12,550 bases of DNA from Flavobacteriaceae bacterium (GTDB taxonomy: Bacteria > Bacteroidota > Bacteroidia > Flavobacteriales > Flavobacteriaceae). The position numbers and the translations under genes were made by a program. The notes beneath the pieces are model-generated. The model worked only from the letters and a program-made list of their open reading frames with translations. It ran no database searches and had not been told where the DNA came from. Shown here piece after piece: positions 6,098-11,981 of the stretch; position 1 is the stretch's first letter; the number at the start of each line of letters is the position of its first letter. The stretch spans positions 17,863 to 30,412 of the forward strand of contig PAUJ01000018.1 in NCBI GenBank assembly GCA_002713705.1, read 5' to 3'.

Positions 6098-7168
6098 TTA
6101 TTTATTATTAATTTCGTCTATCTTCTCCGGGGTTAAGGCCACCAAGAATGCTATGTATAATTCTATACAGGTTTCGACATCTTCTTTATGTGCCATTTCT
6201 ACTGTTGAATGCATATACTTAAGTGGCATGCCTAGTATTGCAGTTGGTGTATTTTCTAAAAAGAAAGCTACTGTATCATTCCCATAACTACCAACATGAT
6301 GTTGTAGAGGAAAAGCGCCATCCTTCGCTACTTCTTTTAGCATATTTAAAATACCTCTATGATTTTGACTAGCATATTCTAGTGAAGGTCCTTTACCACC
6401 CACAACTGGACCATGTTTTGCTTCATCCATTTTAGGTGTTGCGGTATTATGACAAACATCAGTTACCAAGGCTAGATCTGCTTTTAATTCTTTAGCTATT
6501 TTCTTTGCGCCAAATAAACCAACCTCTTCTTGTACTGAATTTACTACATATAAGTCATAAGGTAAGCCAATTGAGCGATCGTGCAGTCTTCTTACTACTT
6601 CGGCAATAATATATCCGCCAATTTTGTTGTCCAAAGCTTTACCTACATAGTAATCACCCATCTCTTGTAGAATATCATCAAATGTAATTAGACATCCAAT
6701 CTCGACTCCAGCTTCATTTACCGCTTCCAAGCTATCAAAGCCGCAATCCACCCATAATTCATGATCGGCATAGCCTAAATCTTTTCTTTTAGCTCTGGTA
6801 TGAATTGCTGGCCAACCAAAAACACCTGGTACTTTCCTACCATCATGAGTATGAACTAGAACAGTCTTACTTGGAGCTATCATATTGTCACTGCCACCGT
6901 GTTTTCTAACTCTAATCATTCCATCTTTCTCAATATTAGTAATAATCCAGGCAATTTCATCACAGTGAGCTTCAATTACTACTTTATTAGAGTGCTTTCT
7001 AGATCCAGTGCTACCTGGAATAAAACCATAGCAAGTACCATAGGCATCTTGTTTAGTTTCACTACAGAAATCTGCAATATAGTCTTGCCAAACATCTTGG
7101 CCCTCTCCTTCTTGCGCTACTGGAGCGTACGAATTCAAATACTTGTATAAAAATTGTTCTTTATTCAT
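6098..7168 (-). CDS. M42-family aminopeptidase
   Basis: A 356-aa zinc/cobalt metallopeptidase of the M42 family (FrvX/YsdC/PepA-lactococcal/TET type), which removes N-terminal residues from peptides, usually as a 12-subunit tetrahedral particle that finishes the work of proteasome-like machines. Expected residues: His68 with Asp70-Glu71 in EAHCDEI (66-72), Asp180 in ALDNKIGG (178-185), the catalytic pair Glu214-Glu215 in VQEEVGLFGA (212-221), Asp237 in TDVCH (236-240), and His320 in MHSTVE (319-324). All are present, so it is probably active. Length is typical. The ATG at 7168 follows the methyltransferase stop by four bases. A peptidase from the host class is rarely phage-borne; together with clpC it points to intracellular peptide handling. 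Substrate preference cannot be judged. Confidence 0.93.
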   Translation of the reverse strand: MNKEQFLYKYLNSYAPVAQEGEGQDVWQDYIADFCSETKQDAYGTCYGFIPGSTGSRKHSNKVVIEAHCDEIAWIITNIEKDGMIRVRKHGGSDNMIAPSKTVLVHTHDGRKVPGVFGWPAIHTRAKRKDLGYADHELWVDCGFDSLEAVNEAGVEIGCLITFDDILQEMGDYYVGKALDNKIGGYIIAEVVRRLHDRSIGLPYDLYVVNSVQEEVGLFGAKKIAKELKADLALVTDVCHNTATPKMDEAKHGPVVGGKGPSLEYASQNHRGILNMLKEVAKDGAFPLQHHVGSYGNDTVAFFLENTPTAILGMPLKYMHSTVEMAHKEDVETCIELYIAFLVALTPEKIDEINNK

Positions 7169-7172
7169 ATTG

Positions 7173-7967
7173 TTATTTCATTATATAAGAGCTTCCGCCA
7201 TCCCATGTAATCCATGGTAATTCTTCTCTGTAACCTTCCCAACCACTAAACCATTGCTCATTATCAATATCTTCAAATTCTCTTTGATATGTAATTAGAT
7301 AATTATCTGGTTTTAATGCATCAACTAATTCTTCTCTCCATGCTAGTGTTAGTTCACTTAATGCCCATGTAGAAATAAAGAGTGTCTTTTTCTTTGAATC
7401 TTTTTTAACGGCTTTAGTTGTCCATGAAACATTATTAAAATCTCTTAGGTTTCTTTTTTGTATCTCTTGTACTTGTGGTAAATCGACAATAACATATTCA
7501 CCTTTGAATCCCATTAGGTTAATAAACTTACACATATCACCACAGCCTCCACCAACTTCTACTATCTTATCAAAATCATTTATATCTTTTCCTGTTAATG
7601 TAAAGTATCTATAATAATGATGGTTTGATTTAATCATCCAAGTCGACGTCAAAAGATCTCCTAATGGCCAAGTAAACTTCTTGTAGTTTAAGATGTTTGC
7701 AAAAGCACTTGCATCTGGAGTCATTGCCATACACCATTTATCAAAGTCGTTTTTAAACTTATTATTCTTTTTGCCTCTTACTCCTTTTAGCCACCAATAA
7801 ATCTCGGCCGCATATCCAAAATATTCTGGATGAAATTTAGTTTCAAAGAAAGGCATCTTCTGTATAATGTTGACATCCCTCCAACATCTCTTGTCTTTTA
7901 AATCATTAAACTCTACTTTAAGCTTAACCATTAAATCATCATAAGTCTTATTAGTTTCTAAAGCCAT
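7173..7967 (-). CDS. SAM-dependent methyltransferase, putative sugar O-methyltransferase
   Basis: A 264-aa class I S-adenosylmethionine methyltransferase. Motif I is IVEVGGGCGDM (135-145), followed by motif II EYVIVDLPQVQEIQKRN (157-173; Asp162 probably contacts the ribose). The post-motif strand TLFISTWALSEL fits the acidic, aromatic lid region of this group. The Trp/Tyr-rich N-terminus (FGYAAEIYWWLKGVRG) and overall layout fit the 'putative sugar O-methyltransferase' proteins found in surface polysaccharide and phage loci; that subfamily call is from pattern memory only. The substrate could also be a small metabolite. No target-recognition domain of a DNA methyltransferase is visible. Start ATG at 7967 follows the 88-aa gene by four bases. 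Confidence 0.72.
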   Translation of the reverse strand: MALETNKTYDDLMVKLKVEFNDLKDKRCWRDVNIIQKMPFFETKFHPEYFGYAAEIYWWLKGVRGKKNNKFKNDFDKWCMAMTPDASAFANILNYKKFTWPLGDLLTSTWMIKSNHHYYRYFTLTGKDINDFDKIVEVGGGCGDMCKFINLMGFKGEYVIVDLPQVQEIQKRNLRDFNNVSWTTKAVKKDSKKKTLFISTWALSELTLAWREELVDALKPDNYLITYQREFEDIDNEQWFSGWEGYREELPWITWDGGSSYIMK

Positions 7968-7971
7968 ATTT

Positions 7972-8238
7972 TTATTTATATTCTGGGAAGTCTACACCAT
8001 GTCCTCTATGGACAAATGTTTCTTTCACTTCTTCTTCTAATTCTACCATTACATCAATCTCTTCATCAGCCATAATACCGATTAGTTGTTTGCAATCAAA
8101 ATGCTGATACCTTAGGTAGTCATCGTCCGCATTCATAGTATTTGAATCCACCATCTGCTCTAGAGCTGATTGATAATGATTTAACGCATGGATGATAACA
8201 TCCTTCTGCCCTCTTGGTAAATTAATTTTTAGTTTCAT
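7972..8238 (-). CDS. Hypothetical 88-aa acidic helical protein
   Basis: Begins MKLKINLPRGQKDVIIHALN, then a helix (HYQSALEQMVDS), then a second helical, strongly acidic half (MADEEIDVMVELEEEVKETF). A histidine-rich tail, HRGHGVDFPEYK, ends it. No family recognised. The first base overlap with the previous gene is ATGA type, so it is probably translated by coupling. Likely cytosolic. Confidence 0.65.
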   Translation of the reverse strand: MKLKINLPRGQKDVIIHALNHYQSALEQMVDSNTMNADDDYLRYQHFDCKQLIGIMADEEIDVMVELEEEVKETFVHRGHGVDFPEYK

Positions 8239-8468
8239 AAGTTATGTTTGTTATCATAGTAGTCTTGATATTCTTTTAGATAGCCTAGTGCCAATTCTAT
8301 TTTAACACGATAGACATCCTCATCACTAATACCCTCTTCTCCCCAGCCATCCCAGCCTACTGCATGCAGTGCTGAAACTACTGAGTCATGAAAGTGATTG
8401 CCGACGACATTATCTAAACGATCCGCGATCGCCGAGACTTGCTCCTTGTTTAGTTTATTTGCTAGCAT
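8235..8468 (-). CDS. Hypothetical 77-aa helical protein
   Basis: Small soluble protein: an N-terminal helix (NKLNKEQVSAIADRLDNVVG), a central GWDGWGEEGIS loop, then a helix ending in KEYQDYYDNKH. Histidines and tryptophans cluster in the middle (NHFHDS, GWDGWG). No family recognised. It overlaps the preceding 81-aa gene by 14 bases and the following gene by four. Confidence 0.65.
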   Translation of the reverse strand: MLANKLNKEQVSAIADRLDNVVGNHFHDSVVSALHAVGWDGWGEEGISDEDVYRVKIELALGYLKEYQDYYDNKHNL

Positions 8469-8700
8469 TCTTTTCTTTCATAAAGTTAATGTATTCAAAT
8501 CTTGTAACCACTTTACCATCCGGTAGAACTTGAGCACTATGAATGCTATCATCCATGTCGAAACATTTCCTGATAAATGAATCCGGGAACTTTACTTTGT
8601 CATAGTCTCTATATTGCCCGGAAAGAAATGTAATCCTAACTTCGCCTCCGCCTGGTTTGTGGCTGAGTGGATTTGTGCGATGGTTATCTCCTACTTTCAT
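8455..8700 (-). CDS. Hypothetical 81-aa protein, first gene of block
   Basis: Starts MKVGDNHRTNPLSHKPGGGE and continues with strand-like segments (VRITFLSGQYRDYDKVKFP, AQVLPDGKVVTRFEYINF), suggesting a small beta-barrel or SH3-like fold. No family recognised. It is the first gene of an eight-gene minus-strand block, so the block promoter should lie just upstream (8701 onward), yet no copy of the 65-bp promoter element is there and the leader is not obviously structured. Confidence 0.6.
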   Translation of the reverse strand: MKVGDNHRTNPLSHKPGGGEVRITFLSGQYRDYDKVKFPDSFIRKCFDMDDSIHSAQVLPDGKVVTRFEYINFMKEKNASK

Positions 8701-9541
8701 GTGATTTCTATTTAGTTGTTATAGACCCAAACCCTCAATAGTTTCATCTGGGAAATTTTATGTTCAGTTAAGTTCCCCGCCAGAAATCCGCGCTACACCA
8801 AGGGAAATTTTGCCACCAACTCTCAAATCACCATAGGGCCCATGACCAGACTGTTCGCAGATGACTTGCCGTGCCGGCCGGCGCTGTGGCTACTCTACTG
8901 TCTGGAAGGCCTCGGAGGTACTTGAAGGTCTTGGAGTAATACCCTAGCAAATTTTCCTGAGTCCTCTAAGTACCTAATGGTTATACCCAAAGGCCTTTAC
9001 AATAACTCATAGTCAGTATCATTACGCTTATGAACCCATCTTAGCTTAGTGGTTATCACAGTAAGTAAAGTAGAGTATCATTTGCCAAGAGTGCTCTGCA
9101 CCCTACTGAGTTTTTGTGAGCGCGCGCGACCGCTTTTTAGAGCGGCCGTAGTTTGAGTACTACTCGAGGCCTAAAAGTGACTTCCCCCGGGGGCCCCAAA
9201 TTTTTCACTAGGGGCAACATTGCGTTTGTGGGCCTGTCTCTACCTGGGAGTAATTCAATTGGGTTTACTGGGAGTTACCTTAAAGTCTACTCGCGGGGCC
9301 TAAATGCGGTAGTTCCGGGCGGAAACAGTTGGCGCGCATCTGGAACATCTTTTCATGAGTCAGGGCAACTACTACCTACCTCTCTCCTTAATTGGGCTTT
9401 TGGCCGTCTGGAAATGTGAAAGCTAAAAAAAGCCATGGGCCTCACTTTGCTCTGTGAACCCATAGCTCTAATTGGGGTATTTCCCCTATATGGCTTATAT
9501 AGCCTATATTGCTCTATATAGACTAATGTGCCTCTGTGGTG
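8701..9541. other. Gene-free, palindrome-rich GC-elevated island 1
   Basis: About 840 bases without a believable gene. The two open frames on the plus strand (9153-9419 and 9472-9774) begin with TTG, have no family resemblance, and the second lies antisense to a real gene. The stretch is visibly richer in G+C than its left neighbours and dense in perfect palindromes: GCCGGCCGGC (8873-8882), AAAGGCCTTT (8989-8998), CGCGCGCG (9121-9128), CCCCCGGGGG (9184-9193), overlapped by GGGGCCCC (9190-9197), and AGTACT, CTCGAG and AGGCCT close together near 9157-9172. A direct repeat GGGAAATTTT occurs at 8750-8759 and 8802-8811. Hairpins are possible at 9130-9145 (CCGCT/AGCGG) and 9474-9486 (GGGG/CCCC). 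It must hold the promoter of the block starting at 8700. No tRNA was found. It could be a non-coding RNA, origin or packaging-related region. Confidence 0.55.
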
Positions 9542-9916
9542 TTATTTGGTCTGTTGGTACTCCTTGTCCCATTTCCCTATATGGACCCAAGTGTAGTAAT
9601 CGGGTATCATGCCATAATCCCCATCTTCGTGACTTGGCCCTTTACCTTCATTTAGGATGGGCATTACTATATCTAGTAGATCCTGTATGGGTGGATTACT
9701 GTCATACTCCTCTGTGTACCTGTTCCATGTTTCTGCTCTATAGTCTATATTGGGATTTAGTTGACTATATGTAGTGCCGAAATCGGTTGGGCCTGACATC
9801 ACCGCTACCTTGATCCCACTATAGTGTTCGGTGGTTACTGATAATTTGTATTGCGGTAGGGCCGCTTTAAGTGCAGCCCTTTTCGCTTTAACTTGGTCTT
9901 TCGTGATATATGGCAT
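9542..9916 (-). CDS. LPD29-type domain protein
   Basis: A 124-aa protein matching the LPD29 ('large polyvalent-protein-associated domain 29') pattern, known as a module of giant polyvalent proteins of phages and conjugative elements and also as a standalone protein; its biochemical role is not established. Recognised stretches are PYITKDQVKAKRAALKAALP (2-21), KLSVTTEHYSGIKVAVMSGP (24-43) and the C-terminal WVHIGKWDKEY (110-120). The usual central NHYYI-like part is shortened and altered (NPNIDYRAETWNRYTEEYD). The ATG at 9916 comes two bases before the stop of the 132-aa gene. Family call is from motif memory. Confidence 0.7.
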   Translation of the reverse strand: MPYITKDQVKAKRAALKAALPQYKLSVTTEHYSGIKVAVMSGPTDFGTTYSQLNPNIDYRAETWNRYTEEYDSNPPIQDLLDIVMPILNEGKGPSHEDGDYGMIPDYYTWVHIGKWDKEYQQTK

Positions 9917-9917
9917 A

Positions 9918-10316
9918 TTAGGAGTTTGAGGGGTTATACATCTTCAACATACTGACTGAGCACTTATACCCTCTACCTGAGCTATCCTCTATATTGATAG
10001 GTGATTTGCGGGCGCGTGTGTTATACCCTTTAATCGTAAATGTCTTACCTTGCAGCTCGACAGAGTCGCCTACTGAGAGGTGGCCTAGACCTTGACTAGA
10101 GGCGTATATGTCCCATGCTTGGGCTTCCTTTGTCTTAACTACGCCACCGGTACCGATCACGTTCGCTTTAACTTTAAAGGTAACCTCATCCGCTGAGAAC
10201 CTTGCATTACCAGTCGAGATCTTAATCCCATACTCTTTTGATACTTTAGCAAGAGCTTCGTCCATTGCTACCCTGATTGCCTTTATTGACGGCTTGTCGA
10301 AATTTGATACTTTCAT
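9918..10316 (-). CDS. Conserved phage protein of unknown function
   Basis: A 132-aa protein whose shape I recognise from many phages, where it is also unnamed. It has a helical N-terminus (SIKAIRVAMDEALAKVSKEYG), then KISTGNARFSADEVTFKVKA, then DSVELQGKTFTIKGYNTRAR and the tail GRGYKCSVSMLKMYN. The middle half looks like a small beta-barrel that could bind nucleic acid. It is often found near LPD29-type proteins, as here, two bases upstream of one. The start is supported by the 65-bp promoter element ending 14 bases before the ATG. No enzyme motif visible. Confidence 0.7.
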   Translation of the reverse strand: MKVSNFDKPSIKAIRVAMDEALAKVSKEYGIKISTGNARFSADEVTFKVKANVIGTGGVVKTKEAQAWDIYASSQGLGHLSVGDSVELQGKTFTIKGYNTRARKSPINIEDSSGRGYKCSVSMLKMYNPSNS

Positions 10317-10330
10317 AATGTTTGTTTGTT

Positions 10331-10395
10331 TTTAATTACAGTACTAATATACGAAAAATAACTGACATAAAAAAATTATATGGCAGTTATTTTGC
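10331..10395 (-). promoter_or_regulatory. 65-bp promoter element, copy 1
   Basis: Reads on the minus strand toward the 132-aa gene. It contains GCAAAATA-n2-TGCC, then ATTTTTTTATGTCA, a seven-base variable spacer, and TTCGTATATTAGTACTG followed by TAATTAAA. TATATTAG fits the Bacteroidota -7 consensus TAnnTTTG in all fixed positions but one. The A-rich leader of 14 bases to the ATG has no Shine-Dalgarno sequence. In this copy the left arm reads GCAAAATAACTGCC. Confidence 0.8.
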
Positions 10396-10406
10396 TATTA
10401 TTTTGC

Positions 10407-10886
10407 TTATGCAGCCTGTTCTACCAGGGTGATGTTTTTAAATGAATCCTCAAGCCTATATGCATTGTCCGCCCAGGTCTTACTACCAATAGCCTTCCAG
10501 TGACCATGATCAGCCATCTTTGGGAATGAGCTATGGATCGTACCTATAGTTATATTCTCCAAGATACAATTGGCCACTGTCGCGAACTTACCGGCTTTAA
10601 GTGCCAAGGCAGTTAGGTAATGATCTGCATCTGGGTGAGTAGACTTAAGTTCGATCGTCTGTAGGGCATTCTTCTTATACCTGTTAACCAGATTCTGTAG
10701 AGTGGATTTACCCTCTGAGATAGTCATCCATCCAGCTACACATTTCGTAACGACCCTATAGTCGTATTCTACATCCCATTTAAAGCCATATTCGCTTGTA
10801 TGGAATTTGTGCATCTTATTACCAATTCTCTGTTCGACCGAGTAAACTGTTTCGTCGCTATACCCCTTGTGTTCTTTAATATACAT
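10407..10886 (-). CDS. Hypothetical 159-aa protein
   Basis: Soluble protein with no recognised family. N-terminal strands MYIKEHKGYSDETVYSVEQR and HKFHTSEYGFKWDVEYDYRVV suggest a beta-sheet. A central basic helix (LQNLVNRYKKNALQTIELK) is followed by a His/Asp stretch (THPDADHYLTALALKAG) and a C-terminal region with FPKMADHGHWKAIG and EDSFKNITLVEQAA. Two cysteines (49, 107) are present. First gene of the minus-strand module, driven by copy 2 of the 65-bp element. The next promoter copy starts 11 bases after its stop. Confidence 0.7.
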   Translation of the reverse strand: MYIKEHKGYSDETVYSVEQRIGNKMHKFHTSEYGFKWDVEYDYRVVTKCVAGWMTISEGKSTLQNLVNRYKKNALQTIELKSTHPDADHYLTALALKAGKFATVANCILENITIGTIHSSFPKMADHGHWKAIGSKTWADNAYRLEDSFKNITLVEQAA

Positions 10887-10899
10887 AGTTTCGTTTGTT

Positions 10900-10964
10900 T
10901 TTAATTACAGTACTAATATACGAAAAAAGATTGACATAAAAAAATCTATGGGCACTTATTTTGC
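10900..10964 (-). promoter_or_regulatory. 65-bp promoter element, copy 2
   Basis: Minus-strand copy ending 13 bases before the ATG of the 159-aa gene (10886). It has the same fixed parts as copy 1, including ATTTTTTTATGTCA and TTCGTATATTAGTACTG. Its left arm is GCAAAATAAGTGCC, preceded by a TTTTGCAAAA palindrome (10959-10968) that also edges the gene-free island. Spacer bases differ from the other copies. Confidence 0.85.
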
Positions 10965-11334
10965 AAAAACTTTGCCTACTATCCTACTAGTATATTATAC
11001 AATTCTGATGAGGTTGCTTTGGGGCCCGCGTTATATGGCGCGCCCATGGCACATCGCTCTTGCTGTCCTGTAAGTATACTAATTGGGCGCGAGCCCTTCT
11101 CATAGTATAATAGCTGGAATTTGGCTTTTGTTTCAGCAGATTTATTGGGCCCATTTTGTCGTCGCGCGCCAGGGGCTCGGCATGGATCAGGACCTAGGCC
11201 AATACCCTATATGCCACTAGATGGCAACTAGTGGCCCCGAGCTTGGGCTAGTGGCGCACCCTCTGAGTGGCGCGGCGATGAGGTAAACCCCATTGTGGAC
11301 CACTGTGGCCACTGCAAACTTTTTTGCTTTTTTT
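10965..11334. other. Gene-free island 2 between divergent promoters
   Basis: 370 bases between promoter copies 2 and 3, which face outward. Two frames (10867-11073 plus, 11217-11408 minus) cover parts but overlap promoters and look random. The stretch holds many palindromes: GGCGCGCC and CCATGG near 11038-11050, AGTATACT (11073-11080), GGGCCC, GCGCGC, CCTAGG, and a tandem pair GTGGACCAC/GTGGCCAC (11295-11312). Hairpins: GGGC-GCGA-GCCC (11085-11096, a GNRA-type loop) and GCCACTAG-7-CTAGTGGC (11213-11235; CTAGTGGC recurs at 11248-11255). Both edges carry TTTTGCAAAA (10959-10968 and 11331-11340). A replication origin, operator cluster or structured RNA are all possible. Confidence 0.6.
11213..11235. 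repeat. Inverted repeat (8-bp stem, 7-base loop)
   Basis: GCCACTAG and CTAGTGGC are exact reverse complements separated by ATGGCAA. The right arm recurs at 11248-11255, giving two possible pairings for the left arm. Could be an operator, an origin element or part of an RNA fold. Confidence 0.65.
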
Positions 11335-11399
11335 GCAAAATAGTTGCCTCTAGATTTTTTTATGTCAGAAATTATTCGTATATTAGTACTGTAATTAAA
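11335..11399 (+). promoter_or_regulatory. 65-bp promoter element, copy 3
   Basis: Plus-strand copy pointing at the small gene at 11416, with the ATG 17 bases after its end. Shares with copy 4 the longer arm GCAAAATAGTTGCCTCTAG, then the common ATTTTTTTATGTCA, seven variable bases and TTCGTATATTAGTACTG. The -7-like TATATTAG is at 11379-11386. TTTTGCAAAA (11331-11340) overlaps its left edge. Confidence 0.87.
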
Positions 11400-11415
11400 C
11401 ACAAACACTTTTTAA

Positions 11416-11523
11416 ATGTCACTTACTATAGACGACGCCTTTAACATTTTTCTTTTTTTGCTATTCGCAAAGTTCATCGGCCTATTAGATTTTAGTTGTG
11501 ACTGTAATTCTACACAAAAATAA
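11416..11523 (+). CDS. 35-aa single-span membrane protein
   Basis: Small ORF starting MSLTIDDAFN and followed by a hydrophobic segment (IFLFLLFAKFIGLLDF, about residues 11-26), ending in a Cys-containing tail SCDCNSTQK. One membrane helix likely. Its reality is supported by the promoter element ending just before it and by the next ATG three bases after its stop. No family recognised. Confidence 0.55.
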   Translation: MSLTIDDAFNIFLFLLFAKFIGLLDFSCDCNSTQK

Positions 11524-11526
11524 ATT

Positions 11527-11685
11527 ATGAAATATCCTAACGGTTACCAGAGCAAGATTGATTATTATACCTATAAGGTGAACAAGGCCATTGAGAACCT
11601 TGACAATGACTCTCTTATGTTTTTCTCAAATAAGCTTAACTACTTCATAGACAGGCAGTTAGCCCTGAAGGCCCGTAATTGTTAA
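11527..11685 (+). CDS. Hypothetical 52-aa protein
   Basis: Begins MKYPNGYQSKIDYYTYKVNK and ends FIDRQLALKARNC. Rich in Tyr, Asn and Lys, probably helical (KVNKAIENLDNDSLMFFSNKLNYFIDRQL). It follows the 35-aa gene by three bases and is separated from promoter copy 4 by only nine bases. Codon use matches the downstream ATPase more than the genes left of 8700. Function unknown. Confidence 0.6.
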   Translation: MKYPNGYQSKIDYYTYKVNKAIENLDNDSLMFFSNKLNYFIDRQLALKARNC

Positions 11686-11694
11686 TAACTTTAG

Positions 11695-11759
11695 GCAAAA
11701 TAGTTGCCTCTAGATTTTTTTATGTCAATTAAAATTCGTATATTAGTACTGTAATTAAA
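11695..11759 (+). promoter_or_regulatory. 65-bp promoter element, copy 4
   Basis: Plus-strand copy ending 11 bases before the ATG at 11771. Its left arm, with one base upstream, forms an exact dyad GGCAA-AATAG-TTGCC (11694-11708), an operator-like feature weaker in the other copies. ATTTTTTTATGTCA and TTCGTATATTAGTACTG are identical to the rest; the seven-base spacer differs. Confidence 0.87.
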
Positions 11760-11770
11760 AACATCCAATA

Positions 11771-11962
11771 ATGAAAATCAATTTAGACCTTAAGTATTTT
11801 ATCCCGGCTGTCCTTTCGCTTATCATTGCATATATGACAGTTAATGAAACTATCGACAACTATATCACCTTTGCTGGTGAGGCTAACGCATTTGGCTTTT
11901 TTATTATGTCGGCCCTTATGGGTATTATGCTTCTAATTGGTTCAGTTAGTAAATCTAAGTAA
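11771..11962 (+). CDS. Small membrane protein with two spans
   Basis: A 63-aa protein with hydrophobic segments at about 9-24 (YFIPAVLSLIIAYMTV) and 42-58 (FGFFIMSALMGIMLLIG), a short acidic loop between them and a Lys-containing tail SVSKSK. Two membrane helices in a hairpin are likely. It sits right after promoter copy 4 and 19 bases before the ATPase gene. No family recognised; small phage membrane proteins of early regions often alter the host envelope, but that is only a possibility. Confidence 0.7.
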   Translation: MKINLDLKYFIPAVLSLIIAYMTVNETIDNYITFAGEANAFGFFIMSALMGIMLLIGSVSKSK

Positions 11963-11981
11963 TTAATATAAAAACGGAAAT

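Noticed and set aside
6012..6287. 91-aa plus-strand frame
   Set aside because: Antisense to the exported protein and the M42 peptidase, both well supported.
6899..7150. 83-aa plus-strand frame
   Set aside because: Antisense to the N-terminal part of the M42 peptidase.
8842..8925. 27-codon plus-strand ATG frame in island 1
   Set aside because: Too short, with no neighbour coupling, promoter or family resemblance.
9120..9145. Possible intrinsic terminator hairpin (CCGCT/AGCGG)
   Set aside because: The stem is only five pairs and no T-run follows; no gene ends nearby on the plus strand. Kept only as part of island 1.
9153..9419. 88-aa plus-strand frame in island 1
   Set aside because: Starts at TTG, no leader or promoter, translation is rich in Gly/Ser/Pro with no recognisable domain; a long open frame is expected by chance in GC-richer DNA.
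8701..9541. tRNA genes in island 1
   Set aside because: Looked for acceptor/T-arm patterns (GGTTCRA-like) on both strands by eye and found no cloverleaf that closes; a dedicated tRNA scan would settle it.
9472..9774. 100-aa plus-strand frame
   Set aside because: TTG start and antisense to the LPD29-type gene; its Tyr/Leu/Cys-rich translation is a shadow.
10108..10335. 75-aa plus-strand frame
   Set aside because: Antisense to the conserved 132-aa gene and running into promoter copy 1.
10867..11073. 68-aa plus-strand frame
   Set aside because: Runs through promoter copy 2 on the opposite strand and into island 2; no support.
11217..11408. 63-aa minus-strand frame
   Set aside because: Its first part is just the reverse reading of promoter copy 3, which explains its similarity to the frame at 10867.
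10331..11759. The four 65-bp repeats as a CRISPR array or mobile-element ends
   Set aside because: Spacing is irregular, two copies are inverted, genes lie between them, and each sits just before a start codon, so promoters explain them better.
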